Below are positions 9,451 to 18,268 of a DNA stretch of 64,000 bases, in pieces. Source of the stretch: Billgrantia antri (lineage in GTDB: Bacteria > Pseudomonadota > Gammaproteobacteria > Pseudomonadales > Halomonadaceae). Every line of letters begins with the position of its first letter. Positions within the stretch are counted from its first letter, which is position 1. Both the position numbers and the translations under genes were made by a program. The stretch lies in assembly GCF_019430905.1 (NCBI RefSeq), contig NZ_JAHYCA010000005.1, forward strand, positions 62,001 through 126,000. Direction: 5' to 3'. The notes beneath the pieces are model-generated. The model searched no databases and was not told the DNA's origin. It saw only the letters and a program-made list of their open reading frames with translations.

Positions 9451-11127
9451 TCAGGCGGATTCGCTCCCGCTCTGCTCGTCACGCAGCTGTCGACGCAGCA
9501 CCTTGCCGACGTTGGTCTTGGGCAGTTCATCGCGGAACTCGACGAAGCGGGGCACCTTGTAGCCCGCCAGCTCCTTCTTGCACCATTCACGCAGGCTCTT
9601 CTCGTCCAGGCTTTCGTCCCGAGCGACCACGAACAGCTTGACCGCCTCGCCGCTGTTCTCGTCGGGAACTCCCACCGCGGCGGATTCGACGACGCCAGGG
9701 TGCTTGGCGACCACGTCTTCGATCTCATTGGGATAGACATTGAAGCCGGACACGAGAATCATGTCCTTCTTGCGATCCACGATCTTGATGTAGCCATCCC
9801 CCTGGAGTACCGCAATATCGCCGGTATGGAACCAGCCATCCTCGGTCAGGACCTTGGCCGTCTCCTCGTCGAGGTTCCAGTAACCTTTCATCACCTGTGG
9901 CCCCTTGACGCAGAGTTCGCCCGGCTCGCCCAGCGGCAGGGTGTTGCCGTCGGCGTCCACCACCTTGACGGATGTGCCAGCCACCGGCTTGCCGATGGTG
10001 CCGAGCTGGATAGCGTCGATGGGATTGAAGCTGACGATCGGGGACGTCTCGGTGAGTCCGTAGCCCTCGGCGATGGGGCACCCGGTGATCTCTTCCCAGC
10101 GATTCGCCGCCGCCTTGGTCAGTGCCATGCCGCCGGATATGGTCAGGTGCAGGCGCGAGAAGTCGAGCTTGCGAAAGTCGTCACGGTTGCACAAGGCATT
10201 GAACAGCGTATTGAGACCGATGAAGCCTGAGAACTTGATCTTCTGCAACTCCTTGACGAAGGTGTCCAGATCGCGAGGGTTGGTGATCAGAATGGAATGG
10301 TTGCCGGTCTCCATCAAGAACAGGCAGTTCACCGTGAACGTATAAATGTGGTAGACCGGCAGAGGCGCGATCACCACCTCCTTGCCCTGCTCCAGACCTG
10401 GGCCGATGGCCCCTTCCGCCTGGAGCATATTGGCCACCAGGTTGCGGTGAGTGAGCATGGTGCCCTTGGGCATGCCTGTGGTGCCCCCGGTGTACTGCAG
10501 TGCGGCAATGTCATCGAGCCCCCGCTCGACCTCACGATGCTGCCGGGAGGCGCCAACCTTGAGCGTCGTACGAAACGGGATCGCCATCGGCAGCGAATAG
10601 GATGGCACCATCTTCTTGACGTGCTTGACCACGGCATTGATCAGGAAGCGCTTAGGGAAGCCGTGCAGATCGCCAAGCTCGGTAACCAGCACGTGCTCGA
10701 TATCGGTACGGTCGAGGATCTTCTCGAGCTTGTTCGCCATGTTGGCCAGGATCAGGATCGCCCGCGCCCCGGAATCCTTGAACTGGTGGGCCATTTCACG
10801 CTCGGTGTAGAGCGGGTTGGTGTTGACTACCACCAGGCCGGCGCGCAGGGCCCCGAACACCGCGACCGGAAACTGCAGCACGTTGGGTAGCTGGATGGCG
10901 ATGCGATCGCCCGGCTGCAGGCCGGTCTCGTGCTGCAGCCAGGCGGCAAAGTCGGCCGAGAGGCGATCGAGCTCGGCAAAGGTCAGAGTTTGCCCCATGC
11001 ACGTGAATGCCGGGTTGTCGGCAAAGCGTTTCACCGCCGCATGGAAGACATCCATCAGCGATCGGTACTTCTCCATGCCCTTCAGCTCGGGACCGTTGAG
11101 GATACCGGCGTTGGCTTGCTCACTCAT
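9451..11127 (-). CDS. fadD: Long-chain fatty-acid CoA ligase
   Basis: AMP-forming acyl-CoA synthetase (558 residues) that activates imported fatty acids for beta-oxidation at the inner membrane. The P-loop YTGGTTGMPKG is at 212-222, followed by the GYGLTETSP adenylation motif, the hinge DRKKDMILVSG and a C-terminal lysine region (PKTNVGKVLRRQL). The overall sequence is typical of proteobacterial FadD. ATG 11127 has a GGAG site 9 nt upstream; the frame also permits a GTG at 11142. It is monocistronic, ending at the 9383-9416 palindrome. A 21-bp inverted repeat at 11238-11258 is a candidate operator for a fatty-acid-responsive repressor. Confidence 0.96.
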   Translation of the reverse strand: MSEQANAGILNGPELKGMEKYRSLMDVFHAAVKRFADNPAFTCMGQTLTFAELDRLSADFAAWLQHETGLQPGDRIAIQLPNVLQFPVAVFGALRAGLVVVNTNPLYTEREMAHQFKDSGARAILILANMANKLEKILDRTDIEHVLVTELGDLHGFPKRFLINAVVKHVKKMVPSYSLPMAIPFRTTLKVGASRQHREVERGLDDIAALQYTGGTTGMPKGTMLTHRNLVANMLQAEGAIGPGLEQGKEVVIAPLPVYHIYTFTVNCLFLMETGNHSILITNPRDLDTFVKELQKIKFSGFIGLNTLFNALCNRDDFRKLDFSRLHLTISGGMALTKAAANRWEEITGCPIAEGYGLTETSPIVSFNPIDAIQLGTIGKPVAGTSVKVVDADGNTLPLGEPGELCVKGPQVMKGYWNLDEETAKVLTEDGWFHTGDIAVLQGDGYIKIVDRKKDMILVSGFNVYPNEIEDVVAKHPGVVESAAVGVPDENSGEAVKLFVVARDESLDEKSLREWCKKELAGYKVPRFVEFRDELPKTNVGKVLRRQLRDEQSGSESA

Positions 11128-11237
11128 TGGCGCTATCTCCACAGCATCATTGACGGCGGTCGCTCATCCCTCGACCTCGTCCGTTGTTATTCTGACTGGC
11201 CAGTAACGATATACTAGGCATGACGCCACTGCAAAAC

Positions 11238-11258
11238 GAACGATTGAAACAATCGTTC
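11238..11258. promoter_or_regulatory. 21-bp inverted repeat upstream of fadD
   Basis: Perfect 9-bp arms GAACGATTG / CAATCGTTC with an AAA spacer, 111-131 bases upstream of the fadD start. Size and symmetry suit a TetR-family dimer such as PsrA or FadR-type regulators of fatty-acid genes. A second, smaller palindrome (ACTGGCCAGT) lies at 11195-11204. Which protein binds is not known. Confidence 0.5.
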
Positions 11259-11346
11259 ATTCCATTCCCTCCCCATAATCAACGCCAACGACTATCAAAC
11301 TGGGCAAAAGGCGCTAGAAAGGCAAGTCATTCCGGTTGAGCGAGTA

Positions 11347-12177
11347 TCAGCCTGCGGATGAGGACGACTCGGCCACGAAGCGAGCGACGATACGGCCATG
11401 GCGCCATACCAGCAGCTCCCCCGGCACCATGCGAACCCATGCCTCGTTGCAGGTCAGCGGTTCGGTCGCGATCACCGAGACGATATCATCTGGCGTGGTG
11501 TGCTCGGCAAAGTTGACTGTCAACTCGGCATCGGAGAGTTCCGCGCTGCCGAACGGGGCACGACGAGTGATATGAGCCAGCTTCGTCGAGCAGTAGGTAT
11601 AGAGAAACTCGCCATCGGCCAGCAGCAGGTTGAAGACCCCCTTGACGCGTAGCATCTCGCACAGCTGATGAAGTCGCTGCCAGAGGGCCTGGTGGCGCTC
11701 ACCCAAGCTGAGATCGCACGAGCCCAGCGCGGGCGCCTCGGGGAAGTACTGGCGCAGCGAGGCGAGCATCCAGCAAAAGGCATGCTCGCTATCGGTGTCA
11801 CCCACCGGCCGGTAGAAGCTCAGCGGCAGCCCCTGCCAGCCTTCGAGTTGTCCGTTGTGGGCATAGCACCAGGTTCGACCCCACATTTCGCGAGTGAACG
11901 GATGCGTATTCGCCAAACGCACTTCCCCCACGTTGGCCTGGCGGATGTGGCTAATGGCAATGTGCGACTTGATCGGATAGTCGGTGATCAGACGAGCGAT
12001 GGGGGAACGCACCGAGGGATGCGGGTCGCGAAAGTCGCGATAGCCGCCCGCCTCGTAGAAAGCGATCCCCCAGCCGTCCCGATGCGGCCCGGTGCCACCA
12101 CCGCGGTGGAGAAAACCGGTGAAGCTGAAGCAGATGTCGGTGGGCACGTTGGCGCTCATGCCCAGCAATTCACACAT
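11347..12177 (-). CDS. Class II glutamine amidotransferase, YafJ/EgtC-like
   Basis: A 276-residue Ntn-type amidotransferase. The N-terminal nucleophile is Cys2, exposed once Met1 is removed (MCELLGMSAN). Downstream are the expected GATase II strands: HRDGWGIAFYE, SHIRQANVGEV and YAHNGQLEGW. No synthetase domain is attached, as in E. coli YafJ and mycobacterial EgtC. Its start overlaps the end of the VWA gene by 8 bases, so it is translationally coupled to that gene. The window also encodes EgtB and EgtD at 45-47 kb, but nothing here shows that this protein acts as EgtC (gamma-glutamyl amidohydrolase); YafJ-like proteins are common and of uncertain function. Confidence 0.85.
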   Translation of the reverse strand: MCELLGMSANVPTDICFSFTGFLHRGGGTGPHRDGWGIAFYEAGGYRDFRDPHPSVRSPIARLITDYPIKSHIAISHIRQANVGEVRLANTHPFTREMWGRTWCYAHNGQLEGWQGLPLSFYRPVGDTDSEHAFCWMLASLRQYFPEAPALGSCDLSLGERHQALWQRLHQLCEMLRVKGVFNLLLADGEFLYTYCSTKLAHITRRAPFGSAELSDAELTVNFAEHTTPDDIVSVIATEPLTCNEAWVRMVPGELLVWRHGRIVARFVAESSSSAG

Positions 12178-14017
12178 GCGGCTCCTCCCGTGGCACTGCG
12201 CGGCGGCGCCGCAAGAGCTTGACCAGTAGTATCAGGAGTACGAGGGCGGCCAGCAACGTGCCCAGCAGCCAGCGCCACAGCGGTTCACTCAAGGTCTTTT
12301 CCAGCGGCTCGGCCAGCACGGGCCGCCATTCTCTCCAGCGCTCCCGGACGATCCGCGGCAGTTCCTGCACGTGACTGACGACACGCTCGACCGGCTCCGG
12401 CAACGCCGATCCTGTGCGAGACTCACGCACCGGCGCCAGCTCCTCGTGGAAGCGCGCCACCTCCAAGGCGGGAGAGGCATCGACCTGGTCGATCGCCGTG
12501 TCGACCGAGGAAAACAGCATCAGGCGCGGGAGGTGCAGCTCGCGTGTCTCGCCGTCGAAGGTGACTTCACCGCGCAGTATCAACGGTATGCTGAGGGCCG
12601 CATCCAGTTCCGGCAAGGTCATGCTCCAGCGCCGCTCTCCGACGGGTTCCGCCTCGAGGCGTGCCCCCTGGAGCTGACCAAAGAGGCGAGTGTTGTCGCG
12701 ATCGAGCTGGGGGTGCTCGGCGGCCAGCAGAACTCGCTGGCCGTCCTCATCATGCTGGGCAGAAATTGCCGGCAACACATTGGTCGGCTGCACCCACTGC
12801 CGGCGAAAGCCCTGGCCTTCCGCACGGACCACGAACTGGGCGTTGCCGCCCAAGGCCGGAGCGGGCAAGCGACCGACGAACCGCGACTCCTGCTGACTGA
12901 GAGTCACCGCCGACTGCACCGCCCCCGAGGCGTCGCGTAGCTCGGCCGTCAATCGCAAATGCGGGGGCAGCGCTTCGGCGACCACCGCCTCCCCATCGCG
13001 GGCGAACCAGGCCTCCACCGGCACGTCGAACCCGATGTAGAAAGTATCCGGCACCCCGGCGGTCTGCAGGCTGAGCGGCGACTCGATGGTGATACGACTG
13101 TCCTGACCCGGCGCCCCTTCGAGGCGCCACTGTCCCGCCTGGGGGTCGGGCACCTGAACGAGATCATAACGAGATTCGCGACGCCATTCGGCGCCATCGG
13201 GAGGCGAGTCGGCAGAATAGCGACGGCCATCCGGTGCCACCAGTTCCGGCATCTCTTCGCCCTCGCCGCGAAACAGCAACGCCGTGAAGCCACGCAGACC
13301 CGGTTCGATGAGAAAACGCTGGTCGGTGACCGGCACCCGGTCGCTGGGAAAGATGCGATCGACGATGGCAAGGAAGGCGGTCAGCAAAGCATCCGGGGCA
13401 GCCACCGGCGCCGATAGCCCGCCGGTCATCTGCGCGAGTCGCTCCACCAGATCCATGTCGGCCTCGTCGGAGAAGGCGATGGCATGCACGACGACGTTCT
13501 CTTCGGCCAGCCTCGGGCCGAGTTCCTCCAGCAGCGCTTCCCGCGAAGCCGTGTCGATGGCCGGCTTGCTGCCTCGCCAGTCGGGCAGATCTATCCTGCC
13601 ATCGGTGAGCAGCACCAGATGACGCGGTCCCGCGACCTCCTCGGCCGACGCTGCCTGAAAAATAGCGGACTCGATGTCGGTGTACTGCTGATAGTCGACC
13701 AGCAGGCTGGACAACGCCCTGGCACGATCACGCCATTCTAGATTGGCCGGTCCAGGTGGCAGCGGGTTTGCCACTCGCTCACCGAAGGTCCAGACCCCGG
13801 CCCTGGCCCCACTGGGTACCAGCGCGACCAACAGTTCGAGAGCCTCGGTGGCCAGTTGGTCGGGATCGTTGTGGCGCATGCTGCCGGAAACGTCGATGAT
13901 GACCCGAACTTCCGGCTGCTCTTCATCAAGCGATGCGGCTGACAAGTAGCTCGACACAGCCAGACACCCAGCCAGAGCGACAAGCCCGCGCCACACCTTG
14001 TTCCACTCCCTCCCCAT
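12170..14017 (-). CDS. Membrane-anchored von Willebrand factor A protein
   Basis: A 615-residue envelope protein. It has an N-terminal signal peptide (~1-28), a VWA domain with an intact MIDAS start (DVSGSM, 42-47) and a LLTDGR strand, then a long beta-rich region. A single transmembrane helix lies near the C-terminus (~580-602), followed by a short Arg-rich cytoplasmic tail. The bulk should lie in the periplasm. VWA domains bind protein partners through a divalent metal. It is the middle gene of a three-gene minus-strand cluster (small membrane protein, VWA, amidotransferase). No MoxR-type ATPase is adjacent, which separates it from the common MoxR-VWA clusters. Function unknown. Confidence 0.85.
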   Translation of the reverse strand: MGREWNKVWRGLVALAGCLAVSSYLSAASLDEEQPEVRVIIDVSGSMRHNDPDQLATEALELLVALVPSGARAGVWTFGERVANPLPPGPANLEWRDRARALSSLLVDYQQYTDIESAIFQAASAEEVAGPRHLVLLTDGRIDLPDWRGSKPAIDTASREALLEELGPRLAEENVVVHAIAFSDEADMDLVERLAQMTGGLSAPVAAPDALLTAFLAIVDRIFPSDRVPVTDQRFLIEPGLRGFTALLFRGEGEEMPELVAPDGRRYSADSPPDGAEWRRESRYDLVQVPDPQAGQWRLEGAPGQDSRITIESPLSLQTAGVPDTFYIGFDVPVEAWFARDGEAVVAEALPPHLRLTAELRDASGAVQSAVTLSQQESRFVGRLPAPALGGNAQFVVRAEGQGFRRQWVQPTNVLPAISAQHDEDGQRVLLAAEHPQLDRDNTRLFGQLQGARLEAEPVGERRWSMTLPELDAALSIPLILRGEVTFDGETRELHLPRLMLFSSVDTAIDQVDASPALEVARFHEELAPVRESRTGSALPEPVERVVSHVQELPRIVRERWREWRPVLAEPLEKTLSEPLWRWLLGTLLAALVLLILLVKLLRRRRAVPREEPHV

Positions 14018-14026
14018 CGGGGCTCC

Positions 14027-14506
14027 CTAGCCGATTTTCGGCTCCCGGCGCTTGGGCTGCTGACGCGACTGTTCGCCAGACCTGCCTTGGCGCCTGCTGT
14101 TATTGTGCGACTCGCTGTCTTTGTGCTTGCGTTTTCCCTGCGTTCCTTCCTCGGGCGGGCCATCATGGCGCAGCCGCCATGCCAGCAAGACACCGATGGC
14201 GATGCCCAGCAAGGCACCGGCGGCAACCAGTAAACCGGACGTCATCAGCACCGCACCATTGCGCTCGAGAAGGGCAACGGTCGCTACCACTACCGCCGGC
14301 GCCATGCCGGTATAGAACTCGCCTTCCTCAACCAGCGGCAGCCGAAAGCGGGTCGGTATCCACAGAATACCCGCCACCATCCCCGTGATCGGCAGGCGCA
14401 GCAGGCGTGGCAGAAAAGGCAATGCCAGGTAGCCAGCTACCAGCACGACCAGAGACAAACCCAGATAGGTCAGCCATAGTAGGGACATCGAATCGGATGT
14501 CAGCAT
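14027..14506 (-). CDS. Small integral membrane protein of unknown function
   Basis: I do not recognise this 159-residue protein. It has two or three hydrophobic stretches in the first ~110 residues, an FRLPLVEEGEFYTGMAP segment between them, and a highly charged tail rich in Lys, Arg, Ser and Gln (from ~115). ATG 14506 is preferred for its TGAGG site; ATG 14488 is also possible. The frame continues far upstream without a stop, but that part has no coding look and overlaps oligopeptidase B. It ends 9 bases before the VWA gene on the same strand, so the two are probably one operon, divergent from ptrB. Confidence 0.7.
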   Translation of the reverse strand: MLTSDSMSLLWLTYLGLSLVVLVAGYLALPFLPRLLRLPITGMVAGILWIPTRFRLPLVEEGEFYTGMAPAVVVATVALLERNGAVLMTSGLLVAAGALLGIAIGVLLAWRLRHDGPPEEGTQGKRKHKDSESHNNSRRQGRSGEQSRQQPKRREPKIG

Positions 14507-14592
14507 CGATACCTCATATTTCGCGTCACGGACCGTCCTTTGACGGATCGTACAGGATGGAAAGTCACCTTGAGTATGGTACACGGGCCCCA

Positions 14593-16683
14593 ATGAAAGC
14601 ACAGCCGCCACATCGTACGCCTGCCACTGCGCCCCGCACCGCGCCCCCCCCCTCTCCGGTCGAACGTTTCCGCCGCGGCGAGGATCCCGAGTGGCACTGG
14701 CTGGAAGAGCGTGACGATGCACGCGTCCAGGCCTTTCTAGAAGCCACCAACGAGGAGTCCCAGGCCTGGATGTCGCCTCTCGAGAGCCTGGTCGAACGGC
14801 TCTATCACGGTCACCTGGCACGCCGCGAACTGGCAGTCCACGGGTTGCGTACCGCGCTCGACCACTATACCTACTGGAGCGAGACGGCAGCCGATGCCGA
14901 TTACCCAGTGTGGTGGCGCCACCCCAATGGCAGCCCGGAGGAGGCCAGCATCTTTCTCGACCTGCAGGCACGTGCAACGGCCGAGCATCACTATCTGGAA
15001 CTGGGCGACATGGCACTGTCGCCCGACGAACGTTGGCTGGCCTGGACCGAAGATACCAGTGGCGATGAACGTTTTTCACTTTATCTCAAGGCGTTGCCCC
15101 ACGGTGAGCCACGTCTGGTACTGGAAGAGATCGGTCCGGAACTGACTTGGGCCGAGGACAACACGACCCTGCTGTACACCCGCTATGATGCCACGCAGCG
15201 CCCCGACAGCATCTGGCGCCTGCCGCTTGGCGAAGGTCAGATCGGCGAGCCTTCATTGGTGCTGCGCGAGGACGACCCCGAATTCTGGCTCGGGTTGGGC
15301 AAGACCCGTTCGCGCCAGTGGCTGGTTCTGGAGAGCGCGTCGAAGGATACCAGCGAATGCCACCTGCTCCCGGCGCTGGTGCCGCAGCAAGCGCCGCGCT
15401 GCTTCCGGCCACGCGAAAAAGGGGTCGAGTACGGGCTGGAGCACCGTCCTGGGCATTTCTACATCCTGCACAATCGCAATGCTCCGCACTTTCGCCTGGA
15501 CGTCGCCGAGGAAGGCGACCTCACCCCCTGGCAGCCGCTGATCGATCATCGCCACGACACCACTCTCGAAGACGTCGAGGCCTTCGAGTGGGGACTGGCC
15601 ATTACCGAGCGTGACCACGACGAGGCCCAGGTCCGTATTCGCATCATCGAATTCGACGCTCACCACGATGCACGGCGCGACGAGCGCCTGCCGCTGCCGG
15701 AGTCCCCTTGCAGCGTGATGCTCGGTGACGTACCGCACTTCGACAGCCGCCGACTACGCCTGCGTGAGGAATCCTTCGTCATGCCGGTACGCTGGCTCGA
15801 GCACGACCTCGACAACGACGAACGCCTGGTCCTGAAATCTCAGCCGATACACGGCAACCTGCAACCGGCGGATCTTTGCAATGAGCGCATCTGGGCACGC
15901 GCTCATGATGGCGAGCGGATACCGGTGTCGGTGGTAATGCGTGCCGACTTGGCCGGCCACCCCTTGCCCACCCTGCTCTATGGCTATGGTGCCTACGGGG
16001 AAGTACTGGATCCTTGGTTCTCGGTCGCCAGGCTCGAGCTGCTTGCCCGTGGGGTCGCCTTTGCCGTTGCCCATGTCCGGGGCGGCGGCGACCGCGGCGA
16101 ACCCTGGTACCTGGCCGGCAAGCTCGAACACAAGGAGAACAGTTTTCGCGACTTCCTTGCCGCACGCAATGCCTTGGTAGAAAAGGGGTTCAGCGACGGC
16201 GAGCGCATTGCCGCCTATGGTGCCAGCGCCGGAGGGCTGCTAGTCGGCGCCAGCCTCAACCTCGCCCCCGAGGCCTTCTGTGCCGCCGTGCTCGACGTGC
16301 CTTTCGTGGATGTCTTGCGCACCATGGAGAACCCCGACCTGCCGTTGACCACCGCCGAATACACCGAATGGGGCAACCCCGACGAAGCGGACGCACGAAA
16401 ACGCATCCGGGCCTACTCCCCGCTGGACAATCTCTCACCCCAGCCCTACCCAGCGCTTTTCCTCCAAGGCAGTTGGCATGACTCCCGGGTACCCTACTGG
16501 GAGCCTGCCAAACTCTATGCCCGGCTAACCGAGATGGGAACGGCTCGCGGCCCGATACTGCTGCGCACCGACATGGCCGCCGGACACGGTGGCGCCTCGG
16601 GTCGGTTCAAGGCGTGGCACGACAATGCGCGCCAGGACGCCTTCATCCTCTGGGCGCTGGGGCTCGCCGACAAGGAACCCTGA
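14593..16683 (+). CDS. ptrB: Oligopeptidase B (prolyl oligopeptidase family S9A)
   Basis: Cytosolic serine peptidase that cleaves short peptides after Arg or Lys. The N-terminal beta-propeller occupies roughly residues 60-400 and the alpha/beta-hydrolase domain the rest. The catalytic triad is visible: S545 in YGASAGG, D630 in WHDSRV and H665 in AAGHGG. The 696-residue length matches the family (~690). ATG 14593 is chosen because family similarity starts soon after it; ATG 14557 in the same frame would add 12 residues, and neither has a strong ribosome site. The gene is transcribed alone and ends at the 16698-16719 stem-loop. Confidence 0.93.
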   Translation: MKAQPPHRTPATAPRTAPPPSPVERFRRGEDPEWHWLEERDDARVQAFLEATNEESQAWMSPLESLVERLYHGHLARRELAVHGLRTALDHYTYWSETAADADYPVWWRHPNGSPEEASIFLDLQARATAEHHYLELGDMALSPDERWLAWTEDTSGDERFSLYLKALPHGEPRLVLEEIGPELTWAEDNTTLLYTRYDATQRPDSIWRLPLGEGQIGEPSLVLREDDPEFWLGLGKTRSRQWLVLESASKDTSECHLLPALVPQQAPRCFRPREKGVEYGLEHRPGHFYILHNRNAPHFRLDVAEEGDLTPWQPLIDHRHDTTLEDVEAFEWGLAITERDHDEAQVRIRIIEFDAHHDARRDERLPLPESPCSVMLGDVPHFDSRRLRLREESFVMPVRWLEHDLDNDERLVLKSQPIHGNLQPADLCNERIWARAHDGERIPVSVVMRADLAGHPLPTLLYGYGAYGEVLDPWFSVARLELLARGVAFAVAHVRGGGDRGEPWYLAGKLEHKENSFRDFLAARNALVEKGFSDGERIAAYGASAGGLLVGASLNLAPEAFCAAVLDVPFVDVLRTMENPDLPLTTAEYTEWGNPDEADARKRIRAYSPLDNLSPQPYPALFLQGSWHDSRVPYWEPAKLYARLTEMGTARGPILLRTDMAAGHGGASGRFKAWHDNARQDAFILWALGLADKEP

Positions 16684-16697
16684 ACGCTGGATAGCAA

Positions 16698-16719
16698 AGA
16701 CCCGGCCAGAGCCGGGTCT
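16698..16719. terminator. Bidirectional terminator between ptrB and the Gly-rich gene
   Basis: Perfect 9-bp stem AGACCCGGC / GCCGGGTCT with a CAGA loop, lying in the 55-base gap between two convergent genes. It is followed by CGTTCT on the plus side and by TTTGCT on the minus side, so it could serve both. Confidence 0.75.
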
Positions 16720-16738
16720 CGTTCTAGAAGAGACAGTA

Positions 16739-17593
16739 TCAGGCACCGCCTCCACCGGCACCACCCCCACTGCCGCCGCCGGCACCACCACCACTGCCAC
16801 CGCCGGCGCCACCATCGCTACCACCGCCGGAGCCACCACCACTGCCACCGCCGGCGCCACCATCGCTACCACCGCCGGAGCCGCCGCTGCCACCTCCACC
16901 GGAGCCACCGCTGCCGCCCCCACCGGAGCCGCCGCCACCGGAGCCGCCGCTACCGCCACCTTCTCCACCGCCATTACCCGTGCCGCCGAAGCCGCCACCG
17001 CCGGAGCCGCCATTGTCACCGCCGCCGGAACCGCCGCCGTTGTCGCCGCCGCCGTTGTCGCCGCCACCGTTGTCGCCGCCGCCGTTGTCGCCGCCGCCGC
17101 TGTCACCGCCGCCGTTGTCGCCGCCGCCGTTGTCGCCGCCGCCGCTGTCGCCACCGCCGTTGTCACCGCCGCCGCTGTCACCGCCGCCGTTGTCGCCGCC
17201 GCCGTTGTCGCCGCCGCCATTGTCGCCGCCGCCGCTGTCACCGCCGCCGTTGTCGCCGCCGCCGTTGTCGCCGCCGCCGTTGTCACCGCCGCCGTTGTCG
17301 CCGATTCCGTTGTCGCCGGGTGGTGAAGTGTCCGTGCGTACCAGGCCCCCCTCACCTCCCACGGAACCGTCCAAACCAGCCCCCAACCCCCCTGCCCCGG
17401 GCGGCGGCAGCCATAGCAGCAATTCCTCCAGCTCCTCGTCGCTCAATACGACCCCTTCGTTGAAGAGCGAATGCCAGCGCTCGGCCATGACCTCATCGCT
17501 GAGCGGTTCGCTCCAGACCGGCGACTGGGCCAGGGCATTCGTCGTCATGACGCCAAGCGCCACGCCTGCCGTCGTCATCCATATCCGTTTCAT
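16739..17593 (-). CDS. Secreted glycine-rich pentapeptide-repeat protein
   Basis: A 284-residue protein. It has a signal peptide (cleavage probably after A22), a short ordinary region (23-90) with an acidic DEELEELLLW helix, about 18 tandem D-N/S-G-G-G units (99-188), and a C-terminal ~95 residues almost entirely Gly and Ser with scattered Asp and Ala. The strong GGGAGGGG ribosome site before ATG 17593, the signal peptide and the regular repeat phase support a real gene despite its low complexity. No anchor or enzymatic domain is visible. It may be an extracellular or periplasmic flexible, possibly cation-binding, protein. The plus strand gives a Pro-rich open frame that I reject. Confidence 0.72.
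   Translation of the reverse strand: MKRIWMTTAGVALGVMTTNALAQSPVWSEPLSDEVMAERWHSLFNEGVVLSDEELEELLLWLPPPGAGGLGAGLDGSVGGEGGLVRTDTSPPGDNGIGDNGGGDNGGGDNGGGDNGGGDSGGGDNGGGDNGGGDNGGGDSGGGDNGGGDSGGGDNGGGDNGGGDSGGGDNGGGDNGGGDNGGGDNGGGSGGGDNGGSGGGGFGGTGNGGGEGGGSGGSGGGGSGGGGSGGSGGGGSGGSGGGSDGGAGGGSGGGSGGGSDGGAGGGSGGGAGGGSGGGAGGGGA
17030..17299 (-). repeat. Tandem 15-bp coding repeat, about 18 units
   Basis: In-frame tandem units of 15 bases, each encoding D-(N/S)-G-G-G within the Gly-rich gene. Units differ mainly at the Asn/Ser codon and a few third positions. Such arrays can gain or lose units by slippage; each event would keep the frame and change protein length by five residues. Confidence 0.9.
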
Positions 17594-17817
17594 GATCCCC
17601 TCCCATCAGCTTGCCCAGGCAAGCCAGGTCATTCGCATTGCCCTCTTATCGGAAACATAAAATTACAGAGAGCAACACTCAGCATCATGGGGAAAGGGTG
17701 AAATGACCATCAGCAACTTGCGTGAAAATGCCGTAGCAATTGGGTAGTGCCCATAGGCAAGCGAGTGGGTGAGAATCCGGCACGGGCGGTACCAGGCCCG
17801 CTCACGCCTTGGAGGGA

Positions 17818-18267
17818 TCAGCCGTCAATCGGCAGTATGGCAATGATATGATCTTCCAGCGCTTCCTCGGGTACGTCCCGCTGGGAAATGGCGAAGCTGC
17901 GCACACTGATGCCCTTGCGGTGTACCCGCTCGGCATCCCCTGAAATCAGGGGATGCCAGCCGGCAAGGCGGCGCCCCTCGGCGATGCGGCGGTAGGCACA
18001 GGACTTTGGCAGCCAGCGAAACTCCTCGACACGCTGCGGCGTAAGCCGGGCACAGTCGGGAACGCGTGCCTGCCGGTTCGGGTAGTCGCTGCAGCGGCAG
18101 CTATGGATGTCGAGTAGTTCACAGGCTACGCCAAGCACGGCAAGCTCGCCGCTGTCATCGTCCTGGAACTTGAGCAGGCAACACTGGCCGCAGCCGTCAC
18201 ACAGTGCCTCCCACTCCTCGGCGGTGAGTTCCTCGAGGTCGAAGCGCTCCCAGAAACGTTCACGCAT
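17818..18267 (-). CDS. ycgN: YcgN-family cysteine-cluster protein (UPF0260)
   Basis: A 149-residue protein of the YkgJ/YcgN zinc- or iron-chelating family. It has the cysteine cluster LCDGCGQCC near the N-terminus, then CELLD, HSCRCSDYPNR, PDC and SCAYR. Its biochemical role is not established. ATG 18267 lies one base after the ycgL stop, so it is the last gene of rnd-ycgL-ycgN, an order conserved in many gammaproteobacteria. The open frame extends further upstream over ycgL but has no support there. Confidence 0.92.
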   Translation of the reverse strand: MRERFWERFDLEELTAEEWEALCDGCGQCCLLKFQDDDSGELAVLGVACELLDIHSCRCSDYPNRQARVPDCARLTPQRVEEFRWLPKSCAYRRIAEGRRLAGWHPLISGDAERVHRKGISVRSFAISQRDVPEEALEDHIIAILPIDG

Positions 18268-18268
18268 G

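Noticed and set aside
8266..10230. Plus-strand open frame of 654 codons
   Set aside because: It crosses hrpA, the terminator palindrome and fadD on the opposite strand, with no ribosome site or recognisable domain.
16980..17660. Plus-strand Pro-rich (SPPPL) repeat frame of 226 codons
   Set aside because: It is the antisense of the Gly-rich repeat gene, which has a signal peptide and a strong ribosome site; this frame has neither.
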